Notes: a model not told the origin generated them from the letters alone. DNA of 64,000 nucleotides from Arenicola marina (GCA_964019135.1 OZ025258.1:35746126-35810125), one strand, 5' to 3'; positions 60,801-63,653 are shown, numbered from the stretch's first letter. Program-made: numbers and translations.

Positions 60801-63653
60801 AATTGAATAAAACGGCAATTTATGTGATTAAATCCAGATGGAGCCAGCCTAACTACGGGAACACTTCCGGAATGGTTCGCTACATGGTGGAGATGCCGAC
60901 GGGCTTCATCGTGGATCGGAATGAGATTGAGCGGATCTACCAGGCGCAGGTCCCGGGCCTGCTCAGGGTCCGCTTCCGGGACAAGGGCATGGGCAACGCC
61001 GTGATCTTCATCTTCGATCACGTCAGTACCCCGGACCCGCGCCAGGATTAGTGGGAATAGTCGTCAAGGGTACTAGAAAATAGTCTCTATGGGAACTGGG
61101 AAATAGTCGTTTGGGGTATTGGGAAATAATTGCCAGGGGTATTGGGAAATAATTGCCAGGGGTATTGGGAAATAGTCGCCAGGGGTACTGGGAAATAGTC
61201 GCTAAGAGTTATTGGAAAATAGTCGCCAGGGGTATTGGGAAATAGTCGTCAGGATTATTAGGAAATAGTCGCCAGGGGTACTGGGAAATAATCGCCAGGG
61301 GTATTGGGAAATAATTGCCAGGGGTATTGGGAAATAGTCGCCAGGGGTACTGGGAAATAGTCGCTAAGAGTTATTGGAAAATAGTCGCCAGGGGTATTGG
61401 GAAATAGTCGTCAGGATTATTAGGAAATAGTCGCCAGGGGTACTGGGAAATAATCGCCAGGGGTATTGGGAAATAGTCGCCAGGGGTATTGGGAAATAGT
61501 CGCCAGGGGTACTGGGAATAGTCGCTAGAGGTATTGGAAAATAGTCGTAAGGGGTATTGGGAAATAGTCGCTAGAGGTATTGGGCAATAGTCGCCAGGTT
61601 TTGGGAAATAGTCGTCAGGATTATTGGGAAATAGTCGCCAGGGGTATTGGGAACTAGTCGCCAGGGGTTTTGGGAAATAGTTGCTAGAGGTATTGAGAAA
61701 TAGTCGCCAGGGTTATTGGGAAATAGTCGCCAGGGGTACTCGGAAATAGTCGCCAGGGGTACTGGGAAATAGTCGCCATGGATATTGGGAAATAGTCGCC
61801 AGAGGTATTGGGAAATAGTTGCCAGGGACTGGGAATTAGTCGTCAGGATTATTGGAAAATAGTCGCCAGGGGTACTGGGAAATCTTCGCCACGGGTATTG
61901 GGAAATAGTCGCCGGGGGTATTGGGAATAGTCGCTAGAGCTATTGGAAAATAGTCGTAAGGGGTATTGGGATATAGTCGCTAGAGGTATTGGGCAATAGT
62001 CGCCAGGTTTTGGGAAATAGTCGTCAGGATTATTGGGAAATAGTCGCCAGGGGTATTGGGAAATAGTCGCCAGGGGTATTGGGAAATAGTCGCCAGGGGT
62101 ACTGGGAATAGTCGCTAGAGGTATTGGAAAATAGTCGTAAGGGGTATTGGGATATAGTCGCTAGAGGTATTGGGCAATAGTCGCCAGGTTTTGGGAAATA
62201 GCCGTCAGGATTATTGGGAAATAGTCGCCAGGGTTATTGGGAAATAGTCGCCAGGGGTACTGGGAATAGTCGCTAGAGGTATTGGAAAATAGTCGCAAGG
62301 GGTATTGGTATATAGTCGCTAGAGGTATTGGGCAATAGTCGCCAGGTTTTGGGAAATAGTCGTCAGGATTATTGGGAAATAGTCGCCACGGGTATTGGGA
62401 AATTGTCGCCAGGGGTACTGGGAATAGTCGCTAGAGGTATTGGAAAATAGTCGTAAGGGGTATTGGGATATAGTCGCTAGAGGTATTGGGCAATAGTCGC
62501 CAGGTTTTGGGAAATAGTCGTCAGGATTATTGGGAAATAGTCGCCGGGGGTATTGGGAAATAGTCGCCGGGGGTATTGGGAAATAGTCGCCGGGGGTATT
62601 GGGAAATAGTCGCCAGGGGTACTGGGAAATCATCGCCAGGGGTATTGGGAAATAGTCGCCGGGGGTATTGGGAAATAGTCGCCGGGGGTATTGGGAAATA
62701 GTCGCCAGGGGTATTGGGAAATAGTCGCCAGAGGTATTGGGAAATAGTCGCCAGGGGTATTGGGAAATATTCGCCAGGGGTATTGGGAAATAGTCGTAAC
62801 GGGTTTTGGTTGAAATAGTCGCTAGGGTATAGATTCAATAGCACGTAAGTCATTTTGATGTTTTAAGTTTCGATCATAACATATTTCTAACAAGATTAAA
62901 TCTACGACACACCGAAGTGTATGATATCTACTCAATCAAGGCGAATGGCCAAAGAGTGTAATACTACTTGGATTGGCTCCATTGAGCTATTGTCTTGAAA
63001 GAGGGTCGCGTTATGACCGTTGCGATACCAGGTCTAGCACCGCAATACCGGACTTCTTTTTATTTTCTAGAAGCATAATATTTCGCAAGCAGACATTTAT
63101 ATCGAAAAATGATTTGTGGGAAGAGTACGTCATTGATTAATAGAGAGCGCACGGCTCATATTCAGTAAACGCAGACAAAATGTATACCGCAATTTGTGGA
63201 CACGTTTTGTGGCTACTTTTCGACACGAAGAAATGATTGTTGATTTGTGTCTTTTGTCTTACTATTAGAAGTGTGGGTATTTATACTATTTAAACTGATT
63301 GACGAATAATCACGTCATAAGAAGCGATCTCCAACGTACGCATACAGCTACTGTATACTGGTAAGCCAAAGTAAGACTATCAGAGTGAGAACGAACCTTC
63401 TGTTGAGGCGCAATTATTTGATATTGACTTATATTGTCGTCCGATAATGTCGCGATTCCTGCAGCGCTTGGCTGCAGCGGATCGCGGGCCGCTTGGTGAC
63501 GCCTCGGTCGAGATAACCGTTTCCTGTTCACGTGACCCCCGCAGGTGGACGTGAAAGTGAAAACCTGCGTCTCCTTTACCGCTCGGCGCTGGTTCCCTGT
63601 CGCCAACACATCGATCAACCACTTCATCGGCGTCAGGGAGTATGGGGAACCAG
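665..63653 (+). CDS. Macroglobulin complement-related (Mcr/TEP6)-like protein, 35 exons, 3' end outside window
   Basis: Spliced coding sequence of 35 exons (each listed separately), 4,624 nt, about 1,541 residues to the edge. All splice sites are GT-AG and all phases match. Order with approximate residues: signal peptide 1-30; MG1-MG6 about 30-692, with MG6 resuming after 770; LDLa 698-734; MG7 about 820-930; CUB-like and TED-like 930-1340; CUB strand and MG8/receptor-binding-like to 1541. Family hallmarks include QTDQPVYYPPQT with INPKDL (MG2), RRGEQV (MG7), DGSF, WLTSYV and DTLLGVRALTEYA (TED). The thioester PxGCGEQ is replaced by PHDTANG at 1024-1030, so covalent target capture is not expected. 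LDLa plus lost thioester is the known Mcr architecture; insect Mcr acts extracellularly at septate junctions and in clearance, which I infer only by analogy. CD109 or a degenerate TEP are alternatives, but the LDLa argues against them. About a dozen N-glycosylation sequons are visible (e.g. NVT, NTT, NAT, NGT). Confidence 0.9.
1085..1347 (+). repeat. ~30-32 bp degenerate repeat ending in the exon 2 acceptor
   Basis: About eight diverged units of the type TTCTGGATCACGTGTTATAT followed by GGTTTAAAT. The last unit reads CTTCTCGATCAG directly into exon 2 (GTACTACATGG). The ACATGGTT in the repeats matches the first exon bases, so the array appears to include copies of the 3' splice junction. Confidence 0.75.
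1348..1531 (+). CDS. Exon 2: MG1 domain
   Basis: Acceptor CGATCAG at 1341-1347, donor GTAAGT at 1532. It encodes YYMVLAPRQVRAEQTYEI, the first beta strands of a macroglobulin MG1 domain (family pattern Y-V-x-A-P-x-x-x-R), and ends IQVQ in phase 0. It contains an NVT sequon. The acceptor region is the last unit of an intronic repeat (see 1085-1347). Confidence 0.92.
1872..2105 (+). repeat. 18-bp minisatellite, intron 2
   Basis: About 13 units of TGATCTCTTCCATTGTCT with variants such as GGATCTCTTCCAGTGTCC. The pyrimidine-rich TCTTCCAG variants resemble the exon 3 acceptor (TCTGGATCCAG). Because 18 is a multiple of three, a repetitive frame stays open on both strands, which I do not regard as coding. 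Confidence 0.9.
2106..3566 (+). repeat. 35-bp minisatellite (~41 copies), intron 2
   Basis: The unit is CTCGATATCTTCCTGAGACT plus GATCCCTTCCGTCGT, with a second variant carrying CCTTTGTCCAG in place of CCGTCGTCTCG. The two types are interspersed. The final partial copy, TCGATATCTTCCTTGG, runs into the exon 3 acceptor. The unit is rich in TTCC/CTTCC pyrimidine tracts, and the minus-strand frame stays open for 539 codons by chance of composition. Confidence 0.95.
3568..3736 (+). CDS. Exon 3: end of MG1, start of MG2
   Basis: Acceptor GGATCCAG at 3560-3567, donor GTAGGT at 3737, exit phase 1. It encodes IPQGTQPGNHKLTV and then FVQTDQPVYYPPQT, the family signature vQTDkPvYkPGQ at the MG1/MG2 border. 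It contains an NTT sequon. The preceding 1.5 kb of repeat abuts the acceptor. Confidence 0.95.
3737..5287 (+). other. Intron 3, mostly unique sequence
   Basis: There is no exon or gene in this stretch. At about 4190-4290 the segment ATCACAGGCTGGTATGG and GGGACCAACAATGGCCGAAT resembles 26015-26150 in intron 21, which suggests an old interspersed element. A short C-rich patch lies at 4870-4925. Confidence 0.6.
5288..5361 (+). CDS. Exon 4: MG2 core
   Basis: Acceptor CCCTTAG at 5281-5287, donor GTGAGT at 5362. It completes PPQT-ITYRVISINPKDLTP, matching the TEP/A2M pattern PGQTVkFRvlsiNpkdL. Entry phase 1, exit phase 0 after MTIYLR. Confidence 0.95.
5985..6250 (+). repeat. Purine-rich (GAGA-like) tract
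   Basis: About 265 bases in which the + strand is dominated by A and G in GAGAGA, GAAAGAGAG and similar runs. This is simple-sequence DNA with no coding meaning. Confidence 0.8.
6650..6730 (-). mobile_element. Possible tRNA-derived SINE head (degenerate)
   Basis: Read on the - strand, a B-box-like GGTTCGAGTCCC (6691-6680) lies 16 bases after an A-box-like TGGCCAAACGG (6718-6708). The spacing is shorter than in a tRNA (about 31 or more), so this is at best a shortened or decayed Pol III head. The GGTTC/GAACC hairpin could also be fortuitous. No poly(A) tail or target-site duplication was identified. Confidence 0.35.
7030..7440 (-). mobile_element. Non-LTR retrotransposon (LINE) 3' remnant: RT C-terminal region
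   Basis: On the - strand the translation gives LAKFRCSAHGLSIEKGRHD, then after a frameshift TVLEDEYHFLLVCPLY, then MELMVSEEQLTLQNLSVYI. These are the conserved C-terminal blocks of many invertebrate LINE ORF2 proteins (R-C-S-x-H-x-L-x-I-E-x-GR followed by EDExHFLxxCPxY). A stop and frameshift interrupt it. It is followed by a short 3' tail with CTGATGGCCTCG and AATAAA near 7045. It is a dead, 5'-truncated copy. Confidence 0.85.
8568..8916 (+). repeat. 48-bp minisatellite (~7 copies), intron 4
   Basis: The unit starts GCCCGCCACGTCTCCTATGA and continues CAGCCAATGGCCACAAACAC and GTACGGAA, with few substitutions. 48 is a multiple of three, so open frames run through it on several frames. The unit contains a CCAAT box-like CAGCCAATGG. 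Confidence 0.95.
9153..9340. repeat. Poly-G and poly-C homopolymer runs
   Basis: A run of about 14-20 Gs near 9155-9173 and of about 14 Cs near 9317-9331, 150 bases apart, so the two could pair in a single strand. They are prone to slippage and sequencing error. Confidence 0.7.
9999..10050 (+). CDS. Exon 5: MG2 (DPxGNxxxxW-like strand)
   Basis: A 52-nt exon after acceptor TGGTTTTAG at 9990-9998, with donor GTTTGT at 10051 (weak). It encodes DGKGIDVRRLWMQQLRY plus G, aligning with the family pattern (D)PsGNrvrqW. Phases 0 in and 1 out join exon 4 and exon 6 exactly. It lies 4.6 kb from exon 4. Confidence 0.87.
10310..10400 (-). mobile_element. Second LINE 3'-tail-like fragment
   Basis: The stretch AGAGGCCATCAGG followed by an AT-rich tail (TAATACGGTGTAAC) resembles CGAGGCCATCAGG and its flank at 7045-7110, the 3' tail of the LINE remnant. 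Probably another 3' end of the same or a related family. The match is short. Confidence 0.45.
10459..10615 (+). repeat. 52-bp repeat, three copies before exon 6
   Basis: Three near-identical copies beginning GATAAGTTCAGTGTGTTTTA and ending ACACCCCTAAC. The last ends about 20 bases before the exon 6 acceptor. The unit length equals that of the intron 28 array, but the sequence is unrelated. Confidence 0.93.
10636..10709 (+). CDS. Exon 6: MG2 end
   Basis: Acceptor TGTCCACAG at 10627-10635, donor GTAAGC at 10710. It encodes VFEGQFELSYPVNIGTWHLV, the conserved fqLs-pplGtW motif that closes MG2. Entry phase 1, exit phase 0. Three copies of a 52-bp repeat lie directly upstream. Confidence 0.94.
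10710..11400 (+). other. Intron 6
   Basis: Unique intronic sequence with a TATATATA-type patch at 10795-10830. No array, exon or mobile element recognised. Confidence 0.6.
11401..11440 (+). CDS. Exon 7: MG3 start
   Basis: A 40-nt exon with acceptor TTTCTATAG before 11401 and donor GTAAGT at 11441. It encodes GYTYERPFQVRFY, matching the family strand f-V-eYvlPrFeV, and exits in phase 1. Confidence 0.88.
11725..11809 (+). CDS. Exon 8: MG3
   Basis: Acceptor CTCTGTAG at 11717-11724, donor GTAAGT at 11810. It continues FY-YYRRFEVNCSAPIEIF and ends SIYGQ. This corresponds to the LPrFeVxvxxP strand and the YsYGxpV strand of MG3. It contains an NCS sequon. Phases 1 in and 2 out fit both neighbours. 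Confidence 0.9.
12241..12346 (+). CDS. Exon 9: MG3 end
   Basis: Acceptor ATCTCAACAG before 12241, donor GTGAGT at 12347. It encodes HGTLMPASGNATVTLQCW to LEIDIPY, the G-x-v-t-v strand following YG-x-x. Exit phase 0. A degenerate second copy of the exon tail plus donor follows in the intron at about 12365-12410. Confidence 0.93.
12420..12636 (+). repeat. Acceptor-proximal repeat with full CRE octamers, before exon 10
   Basis: About four diverged units containing TTACGCGCGTGTGACGTCAT, TGTTGCCGTCTCTGTG and TTTTCTAC. The last unit ends GTGTCTGTGTTTTCAG and so supplies the exon 10 3' splice site. The palindromic CRE/ATF octamer TGACGTCA is intact at 12473, 12561 and 12605 and mutated (TAACGTCA) in the remaining unit. 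Confidence 0.85.
12637..12861 (+). CDS. Exon 10: MG3/MG4
   Basis: Acceptor GTGTTTTCAG at 12627-12636, donor GTGAGT at 12862, 75 codons in phase 0/0. It encodes LHGYYEFEFSMNDILDLWPD through FHPNKPFMTY, the end of MG3 and linker into MG4. It contains an NGT sequon. Its last 29 nt are amplified about 29 times in the downstream intron, and its acceptor region resembles the repeats just upstream. Confidence 0.95.
12833..14548 (+). repeat. 59-bp minisatellite made of exon 10 tail plus donor (~29 copies)
   Basis: Each unit is 29 nt identical or nearly so to the end of exon 10 (TCCATCCCAACAAACCC then TTCATGACCTAC), followed by GTGAGTCTATGTACATGAGG and CGAGACGTTA. The first unit is the genuine exon end and donor at 12862. 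Most copies keep GTGAGT; some have GTAAGT or GTGCGT. Reading through the first donor meets TGA after six codons. Confidence 0.97.
14549..15048 (+). other. End of intron 10 outside the 59-bp array
   Basis: About 200 bases of unique AT-rich sequence, then the 18-bp repeat and an AT-rich stretch before the exon 11 acceptor. No gene. Confidence 0.6.
14760..14985 (+). repeat. 18-bp repeat, intron 10 3' part
   Basis: About ten copies of TTGAATGTGAAAGTTTTA with diverged flanking units, ending about 60 bases before the exon 11 acceptor. This repeat is unrelated to the 59-bp array upstream. Confidence 0.9.
15049..15231 (+). CDS. Exon 11: MG4
   Basis: Acceptor CTCTTTATAG at 15039-15048, donor GTACAT at 15232, 61 codons in phase 0/0. 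FAMQRSNGEPYDSPENRTLTL matches the family pattern in which a dG-x-P turn opens MG4. It contains an NRT sequon. Confidence 0.94.
15602..15866. mobile_element. MITE-like foldback element, copy 1 (intron 11)
   Basis: It is bounded by the inverted repeat GCCGTATTCATAATC (15609-15623 region) and GATTATGAATACGGC (about 15839-15854). The interior, with TTTTAGCACTATCTTAATTC and CCCGATAATCGCT, is shared with a second copy at 30125-30297. No coding capacity, so it would be non-autonomous. Confidence 0.75.
15958..16065 (+). CDS. Exon 12: MG4/MG5
   Basis: Acceptor TCCCTCAG at 15950-15957, donor GTGAAT at 16066, 36 codons in phase 0/0. It encodes AYHPQSGSEAQYTAYRYYSQ, consistent with the MG4/MG5 linker that carries the aromatic A-x-Y motifs of TEPs. 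Confidence 0.92.
16451..16513 (+). CDS. Exon 13: MG5
   Basis: A 63-nt exon with acceptor GCTTTCCAG and donor GTAAGA at 16514. It encodes TNTYIVFTVRTNFFTTEAFYI, a beta strand pair corresponding to the Y-x-V strand of MG5. Phase 0/0. Confidence 0.9.
17039..17224 (+). CDS. Exon 14: MG5
   Basis: Acceptor TAATCTAG at 17031-17038, donor GTACGT at 17225, 62 codons in phase 0/0. It contains SRSMVPRAHVVVYAMVEGEV, the conserved P-x-a-h-v-v-v-Y-x-v segment (mPsarllvYyv in A2M family members). Confidence 0.95.
17588..17737 (+). CDS. Exon 15: MG6 first half
   Basis: Acceptor ACGACAG at 17581-17587, donor GTAAGT at 17738, 50 codons in phase 0/0. ASLVANFGKDLIGDTVEFLG and GAFMFLGCEQ correspond to the pG-x-v-x-l and vgl-vDks strands of MG6. 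Confidence 0.94.
18079..18219 (+). CDS. Exon 16: MG6
   Basis: Acceptor ATTTTTACAG before 18079, donor GTGCGT at 18220, 47 codons in phase 0/0. It encodes VLEDLWGYDEPNQAPY and later FFLAETNGLDPYSTLW, equivalent to the helix/loop segment of MG6 before the bait or anaphylatoxin region. Confidence 0.92.
18486..18534 (+). CDS. Exon 17: MG6 strand before LDLa
   Basis: A 49-nt exon with acceptor TACTTGTAG and donor GTAAAG at 18535. It encodes SSGLLVMTDMRVSFAQ plus G, matching the family strand aGl-vlTd-x-x-l that immediately precedes the bait/ANA insertion. Phases 0 in and 1 out are required to join exons 16 and 18. Confidence 0.87.
18919..19041 (+). CDS. Exon 18: LDL-receptor class A domain
   Basis: Acceptor TTGGCTAG, donor GTGAGT at 19042, phase 1/1. 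Five cysteines lie in the LDLa order: IVC, GMC, GSC, AKRC, PDC. The calcium-box residues DCPDGYDE follow. The sixth Cys codon is split, with T here and GT at the start of exon 19. A symmetrical 1-1 exon is typical of a shuffled module. LDLa modules bind ligands with a bound calcium ion. Its position in place of the bait/anaphylatoxin segment matches Mcr-type proteins. Confidence 0.95.
19049..22622 (+). repeat. 38-bp minisatellite (~94 copies), intron 18
   Basis: The unit is ACAGACACCCATGGCATGTA followed by TGTCACGGCAATCACCCC. It starts seven bases after the exon 18 donor. Copies differ mainly at CACCCC/CACTCC and CACGG/CCCGG. Recurring blocks of variants show higher-order duplication. The unit is not a multiple of three, yet it lacks stops in several frames, giving long artefactual open frames (up to 637 codons). 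Confidence 0.97.
22623..23456 (+). other. Intron 18 after the array
   Basis: About 830 bases of unique sequence. A 95-codon minus-strand open frame at 22936-22649 with several Cys and His residues is visible, but I cannot assign it. No transposon termini were seen. Confidence 0.5.
23457..23565 (+). CDS. Exon 19: last LDLa Cys and MG6 continuation
   Basis: Acceptor TTCTCGCAG at 23448-23456, donor GTATGT at 23566. The first two bases complete the TGT Cys of LDLa, followed by PVLDPPRNKPSAENSV and LFEDATWAFGTRYV. The latter parallels the yFPeTWxw motif after the A2M bait region, with fewer key residues kept. Exit phase 2. Confidence 0.92.
23805..24160 (+). repeat. ~20-bp AT-rich repeat, intron 19
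   Basis: Diverged units of ATTGTCATATTATAATATAT. Strongly AT-rich and able to form cruciforms (TATAATATATTATA-like). It ends about 90 bases before the exon 20 acceptor. Confidence 0.85.
24248..24395 (+). CDS. Exon 20: MG6 end
   Basis: Acceptor TACTTGCAG, donor GTGAGA at 24396, phases 2 in and 0 out. It encodes NPRSYKANNDGVDG and MTELTLGMPTSNNFYVVHAF, the strand segment that in the family reads t-x-v-P-d-x-i-t-x-w. A second AG 9 bases downstream (24255-24256) is also in frame, so a 3-residue shorter form is possible. Confidence 0.92.
24467..25335 (+). repeat. 55-bp minisatellite (~16 copies), intron 20
   Basis: The unit is GGTCAGACCTGGAGTACCGT, then AGAACCGCCGTTGCGTGTTT and ATGCGGTGTGCAGTC. 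Variation is limited to a few positions (GGAG/GAAG/GCAG; GCGG/GGGG/GCGA). Confidence 0.96.
25598..25634. repeat. Palindromic CACGTG cluster
   Basis: TTGCACGTGCATCTGGTGCA followed by CGTGCACGTGCAAG holds three CACGTG E-boxes in 35 bases and can form a near-perfect hairpin. It lies in intron 20, 100 bases before exon 21. Regulatory function is only a possibility. Confidence 0.6.
25738..25851 (+). CDS. Exon 21: MG7 start
   Basis: Acceptor CTTTCTCAG, donor GTGGGT at 25852, 38 codons in phase 0/0. CEAPATIRRGEQVGIRCAIF followed by SYWDQHME is the conserved lPysv-RGE-x-x-l-x-x-x-vfNY motif that starts MG7. Confidence 0.96.
25852..26608 (+). other. Intron 21
   Basis: Unique sequence with a partial match to intron 3 (GTCACAGGCTGGT and ATCAACAATGGCAAAAT at about 26015-26150), probably a shared old repeat. 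No exon. Confidence 0.5.
26609..26725 (+). CDS. Exon 22: MG7
   Basis: Acceptor TTTTGTCCAG, donor GTAAGT at 26726, 39 codons in phase 0/0. It encodes AMITLHGSDDYEFVIVEEYG, following the v-v-L strand of MG7. Confidence 0.93.
27267..28190 (+). repeat. 33-bp minisatellite (~28 copies), intron 22
   Basis: The unit is ATAACGTCATGCATACAAGC followed by CACACATACATTC, with a second variant ATACAACCAACACATACATTT. 33 is a multiple of three and has no stop in one frame on each strand, so both strands show open frames of over 330 codons with an 11-residue period. I treat these as by-products of the array. Confidence 0.96.
28516..28662 (+). CDS. Exon 23: MG7 end / CUB start
   Basis: Acceptor CTTCGTCCAG, donor GTGTGC at 28663, 49 codons in phase 0/0. 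GDIFYIYFPILASTSI, then EFTVGISSFANVLRDHDEIT, match the v-x-FpI-x-p, l-x-i-x-v-x-a and D-x-v-x-r-x-l positions at the MG7/CUB border. Confidence 0.95.
28757..28850 (+). repeat. 24-bp AT-rich repeat, four copies, intron 23
   Basis: Four units of AGTAATTATTATTTTTCATC plus AAAT, ending about 45 bases before the exon 24 acceptor. Confidence 0.85.
28895..29066 (+). CDS. Exon 24: CUB-like strand to TED
   Basis: Acceptor TTGCTTCCAG, donor GTGGGT at 29067, exit phase 1. It encodes YDGVANGDYTPYLVDLFYNP and IPGSNSASVNVYG, the latter equivalent to VxGSxxxxvxvxGD just before the thioester domain. Confidence 0.95.
29067..29748 (+). other. Intron 24, with inverted repeats
   Basis: Contains a near-palindrome CAAAGACTGTCTAGACAATC-TTTG at about 29520-29545. 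A wider inverted pair, GCCACTGTGTGATAACGG (29554-29571) and CCGTTATCACG-ACGC-TACAGTGGC (29640-29664), suggests a small foldback element. Otherwise unique. Confidence 0.5.
29749..29937 (+). CDS. Exon 25: TED start, thioester motif lost
   Basis: Acceptor TTTTGCAAG, donor GTAAGT at 29938, phases 1/1. Where active members have PYGCGEQN, this protein has PHDTANGY at residues 1024-1031. An ungapped alignment keeps P, then F-A-x-N and Y-L downstream, but puts Thr for the thioester Cys and Gly for the Gln. No Cys is present nearby, so a thioester cannot form. The following FDFAYNLALMRYLFAVNEL is the first TED helix. Confidence 0.95.
30125..30297. mobile_element. MITE-like foldback element, copy 2 (intron 25)
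   Basis: It shares TTTTAGCACTCTCCTAATTC, CCCGATAATCGCTTG and CTTAGCGCGAAGT with the element in intron 11, in the same orientation. The termini are more diverged (TTCATGAACAACGGCCC at the right end). Confidence 0.7.
30519..30597 (+). CDS. Exon 26: TED
   Basis: Acceptor TCTTTTCAG, donor GTGAGT at 30598, phases 1 in and 2 out. ILMRQYTYLNEDGSFKIV is the family helix pair y-x-r-q-L-x-y-x-x-x-DGSFs. It contains an NVS sequon. The Trp codon is completed by exon 27. Confidence 0.95.
30598..31107 (+). other. Intron 26
   Basis: Unique sequence with a homopolymer-rich patch (CCCTTTTTTGGGGGACCCCG at about 30752-30771). No exon. Confidence 0.5.
31108..31282 (+). CDS. Exon 27: TED
   Basis: Acceptor GTTACCAG, donor GTGAGT at 31283, phase 2 in and 0 out. 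W-LTSYVLDTLHDMF matches sTWLTAfVlk-x-f, and MALWLTKQQQPDGTFVE matches wL-x-x-Q-x-x-dGsFxE. The catalytic His of active members appears to align with Tyr in DHVYNRW, as expected for a protein without a thioester. Confidence 0.95.
31290..31520 (+). repeat. ~10-bp GCTGGTGCCTG minisatellite, intron 27
   Basis: About 22 tandem copies of GGCTGGTGTCT / GGCTGGTGCCT, beginning seven bases after the exon 27 donor. G/T-rich on the + strand. The resulting open frames (VWLVPGWCLAGA-type) are low-complexity artefacts. Confidence 0.95.
31881..31979 (+). CDS. Exon 28: TED
   Basis: Acceptor CATGTTTCAG, donor GTAAGT at 31980, 33 codons in phase 0/0. NNHTWHVPTTAHVTITLAKA parallels the sLTAyVliaLlEa helix. It contains an NHT sequon. 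An 11-kb tandem-repeat intron follows. Confidence 0.93.
31985..31997 (-). promoter_or_regulatory. DR1-type nuclear-receptor-like site
   Basis: TGACCTTTGACCC reads on the - strand as GGGTCAAAGGTCA, a near-consensus DR1 (two AGGTCA half-sites with one-base spacing), the class bound by HNF4/RXR/COUP receptors. It lies five bases into intron 28. The match is by sequence only. Confidence 0.35.
32215..42965 (+). repeat. 52-bp minisatellite (~206 copies), intron 28
   Basis: The unit is AGTAGCTGTGGCATGGGAAT, then GGCACGTAGAACACTCCTCC and AGTCCGTGCGTC. It is highly homogeneous with a small set of recurring variants (GGCATG, GGCAAG, CCCCTCC, CATTGGACTGG, GTGTGTC). The variant GGCAAGTAGAACACTACTCC occurs at 38051 and 39767, exactly 33 units apart, marking a 1,716-bp higher-order duplication. 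There is no spacer between units, so it is not CRISPR-like. Confidence 0.98.
43015..43046. mobile_element. MITE-like element, solitary right end (intron 28)
   Basis: TTTATGAATACGGGCCCTGG followed by CACCAACA matches the right end of the intron 11 element (TTATGAATACGGCCCCTGG, TGCCACA). Only the terminus is present, just after the 52-bp array ends. Confidence 0.55.
43157..43340 (+). CDS. Exon 29: TED
   Basis: Acceptor TATTTCCGTAG, donor GTGAGA at 43341, phases 0 in and 1 out. AKSAASTAVTLASEYLATKA and DSFQMAITSYALQKSGN are the amphipathic TED helices (family pattern ai-x-YLe and dpYalAi-aYAL). A GTGGGT four bases upstream would break the frame into exon 30. Confidence 0.95.
43341..43932 (+). 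other. Intron 29
   Basis: Unique sequence with a C-rich patch at 43851-43880 just upstream of the exon 30 acceptor. No array. Confidence 0.6.
43933..44165 (+). CDS. Exon 30: TED end
   Basis: Acceptor TTCCTTGCAG at 43923-43932, donor GTAAAG at 44166, phases 1 in and 0 out. HPYWCTWE matches the yW motif. DLSNAV-like LSNAVMATSYAMLLYL and PIMKWIVNSHQSDLCFASDL match the v-E-x-tsYaLLalL and i-x-rWL-x-x-q-n-GgF-StQ helices, with GGFSTQ degenerated to DLCFASDL. Confidence 0.95.
44437..44598 (+). CDS. Exon 31: TED end / second CUB strand
   Basis: Acceptor TCGGTGCAG, donor GTGAGT at 44599, 54 codons in phase 0/0. DTLLGVRALTEYAKRET equals the family DTvvaLqALaeYA. The final 42 nt (RINASSFPLYYSYS) are the seed of a roughly 265-copy array in the following intron. 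Those 42 nt include a pyrimidine tract ending CTACTACAG, an acceptor-like sequence within coding DNA. Confidence 0.96.
44557..59448 (+). repeat. 56-bp minisatellite made of exon 31 tail plus donor (~265 copies), intron 31
   Basis: The unit is 42 nt of the exon 31 end (CGAATCAACGCCTCGTCCTT, CCCCCTCTACTACAGCTATA, GC) plus 14 nt of intron (GTGAGTTAACATGT). The first unit is the real exon end, with donor at 44599. Units vary at CGAATC/CGAGTC, CCCCTC/CCACTC, ACAGC/ACACC/AGACC and GTGAGT/GTGAAT. The rare variant GTTATTAACG occurs at 45543, 47501, 52420 and 53707, indicating block duplications. The array ends in GTGAGTTCATAATG about 60 bases before exon 32. Confidence 0.98.
59504..59566 (+). CDS. 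Exon 32: CUB strand
   Basis: Acceptor TCTTCACCAG, donor GTAAGG at 59567, 21 codons in phase 0/0. VPQAWGEVVTYGQGTGFAFL is the conserved v-x-x-x-GsGxalvqv strand. Confidence 0.94.
59866..60288 (+). repeat. 30-bp minisatellite (~14 copies), intron 32
   Basis: The unit is GATAGAATCACCGCGAGATA followed by TAGATTACAT. 30 is a multiple of three, so frames stay open on both strands. Not coding. Confidence 0.95.
60519..60658 (+). CDS. Exon 33: MG8 / receptor-binding-like domain start
   Basis: Acceptor TCCCGCTAG, donor GTGAGT at 60659, exit phase 2. MGSTYYVEKPWQVYQPTHGI then VRFYGRNASMLDIKSCAT, the region before the C-terminal cysteine of TEPs. It contains an NAS sequon. Confidence 0.93.
60838..61021 (+). 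CDS. Exon 34: MG8 / receptor-binding-like domain
   Basis: Acceptor TAAATCCAG, donor GTCAGT at 61022, phases 2 in and 0 out. NTSGMVRYMVEMPTGFIVDR matches the sgMaiv-v-lpSGf-x-d motif of the A2M receptor-binding domain. GMGNAVIFIFDH matches the strand v-x-x-Y-f-d. It contains an NTS sequon. Confidence 0.96.
61045..62845 (+). repeat. ~23-bp minisatellite (~78 copies), intron 34
   Basis: The unit is GGGAAATAGTCGCCAGGGGT plus ATT, with 20-24 bp length variants. Blocks containing CAGGTTTTGGGAAATAGTCG recur about every 180-200 bases in the middle of the array, a higher-order pattern. It starts about 25 bases after the exon 34 donor. Confidence 0.95.
62846..63544 (+). other. Intron 34 after the array
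   Basis: About 700 bases of unique sequence up to the exon 35 acceptor. No exon or mobile element recognised. Confidence 0.55.
63545..63653 (+). CDS. Exon 35: MG8 C-terminal strand, gene continues beyond window
   Basis: Acceptor ACCCCCGCAG, donor GTATGT at 63654, exit phase 1. VDVKVKTCVSFTARRWFPVA and FIGVREYGEPG correspond to cv-x-f-x-a-x-x-x-x-V and the v-x-v-YDYYep strand that ends most family members. No stop codon is reached, so at least one more exon lies to the right; a short tail or membrane anchor cannot be excluded. Confidence 0.92.
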
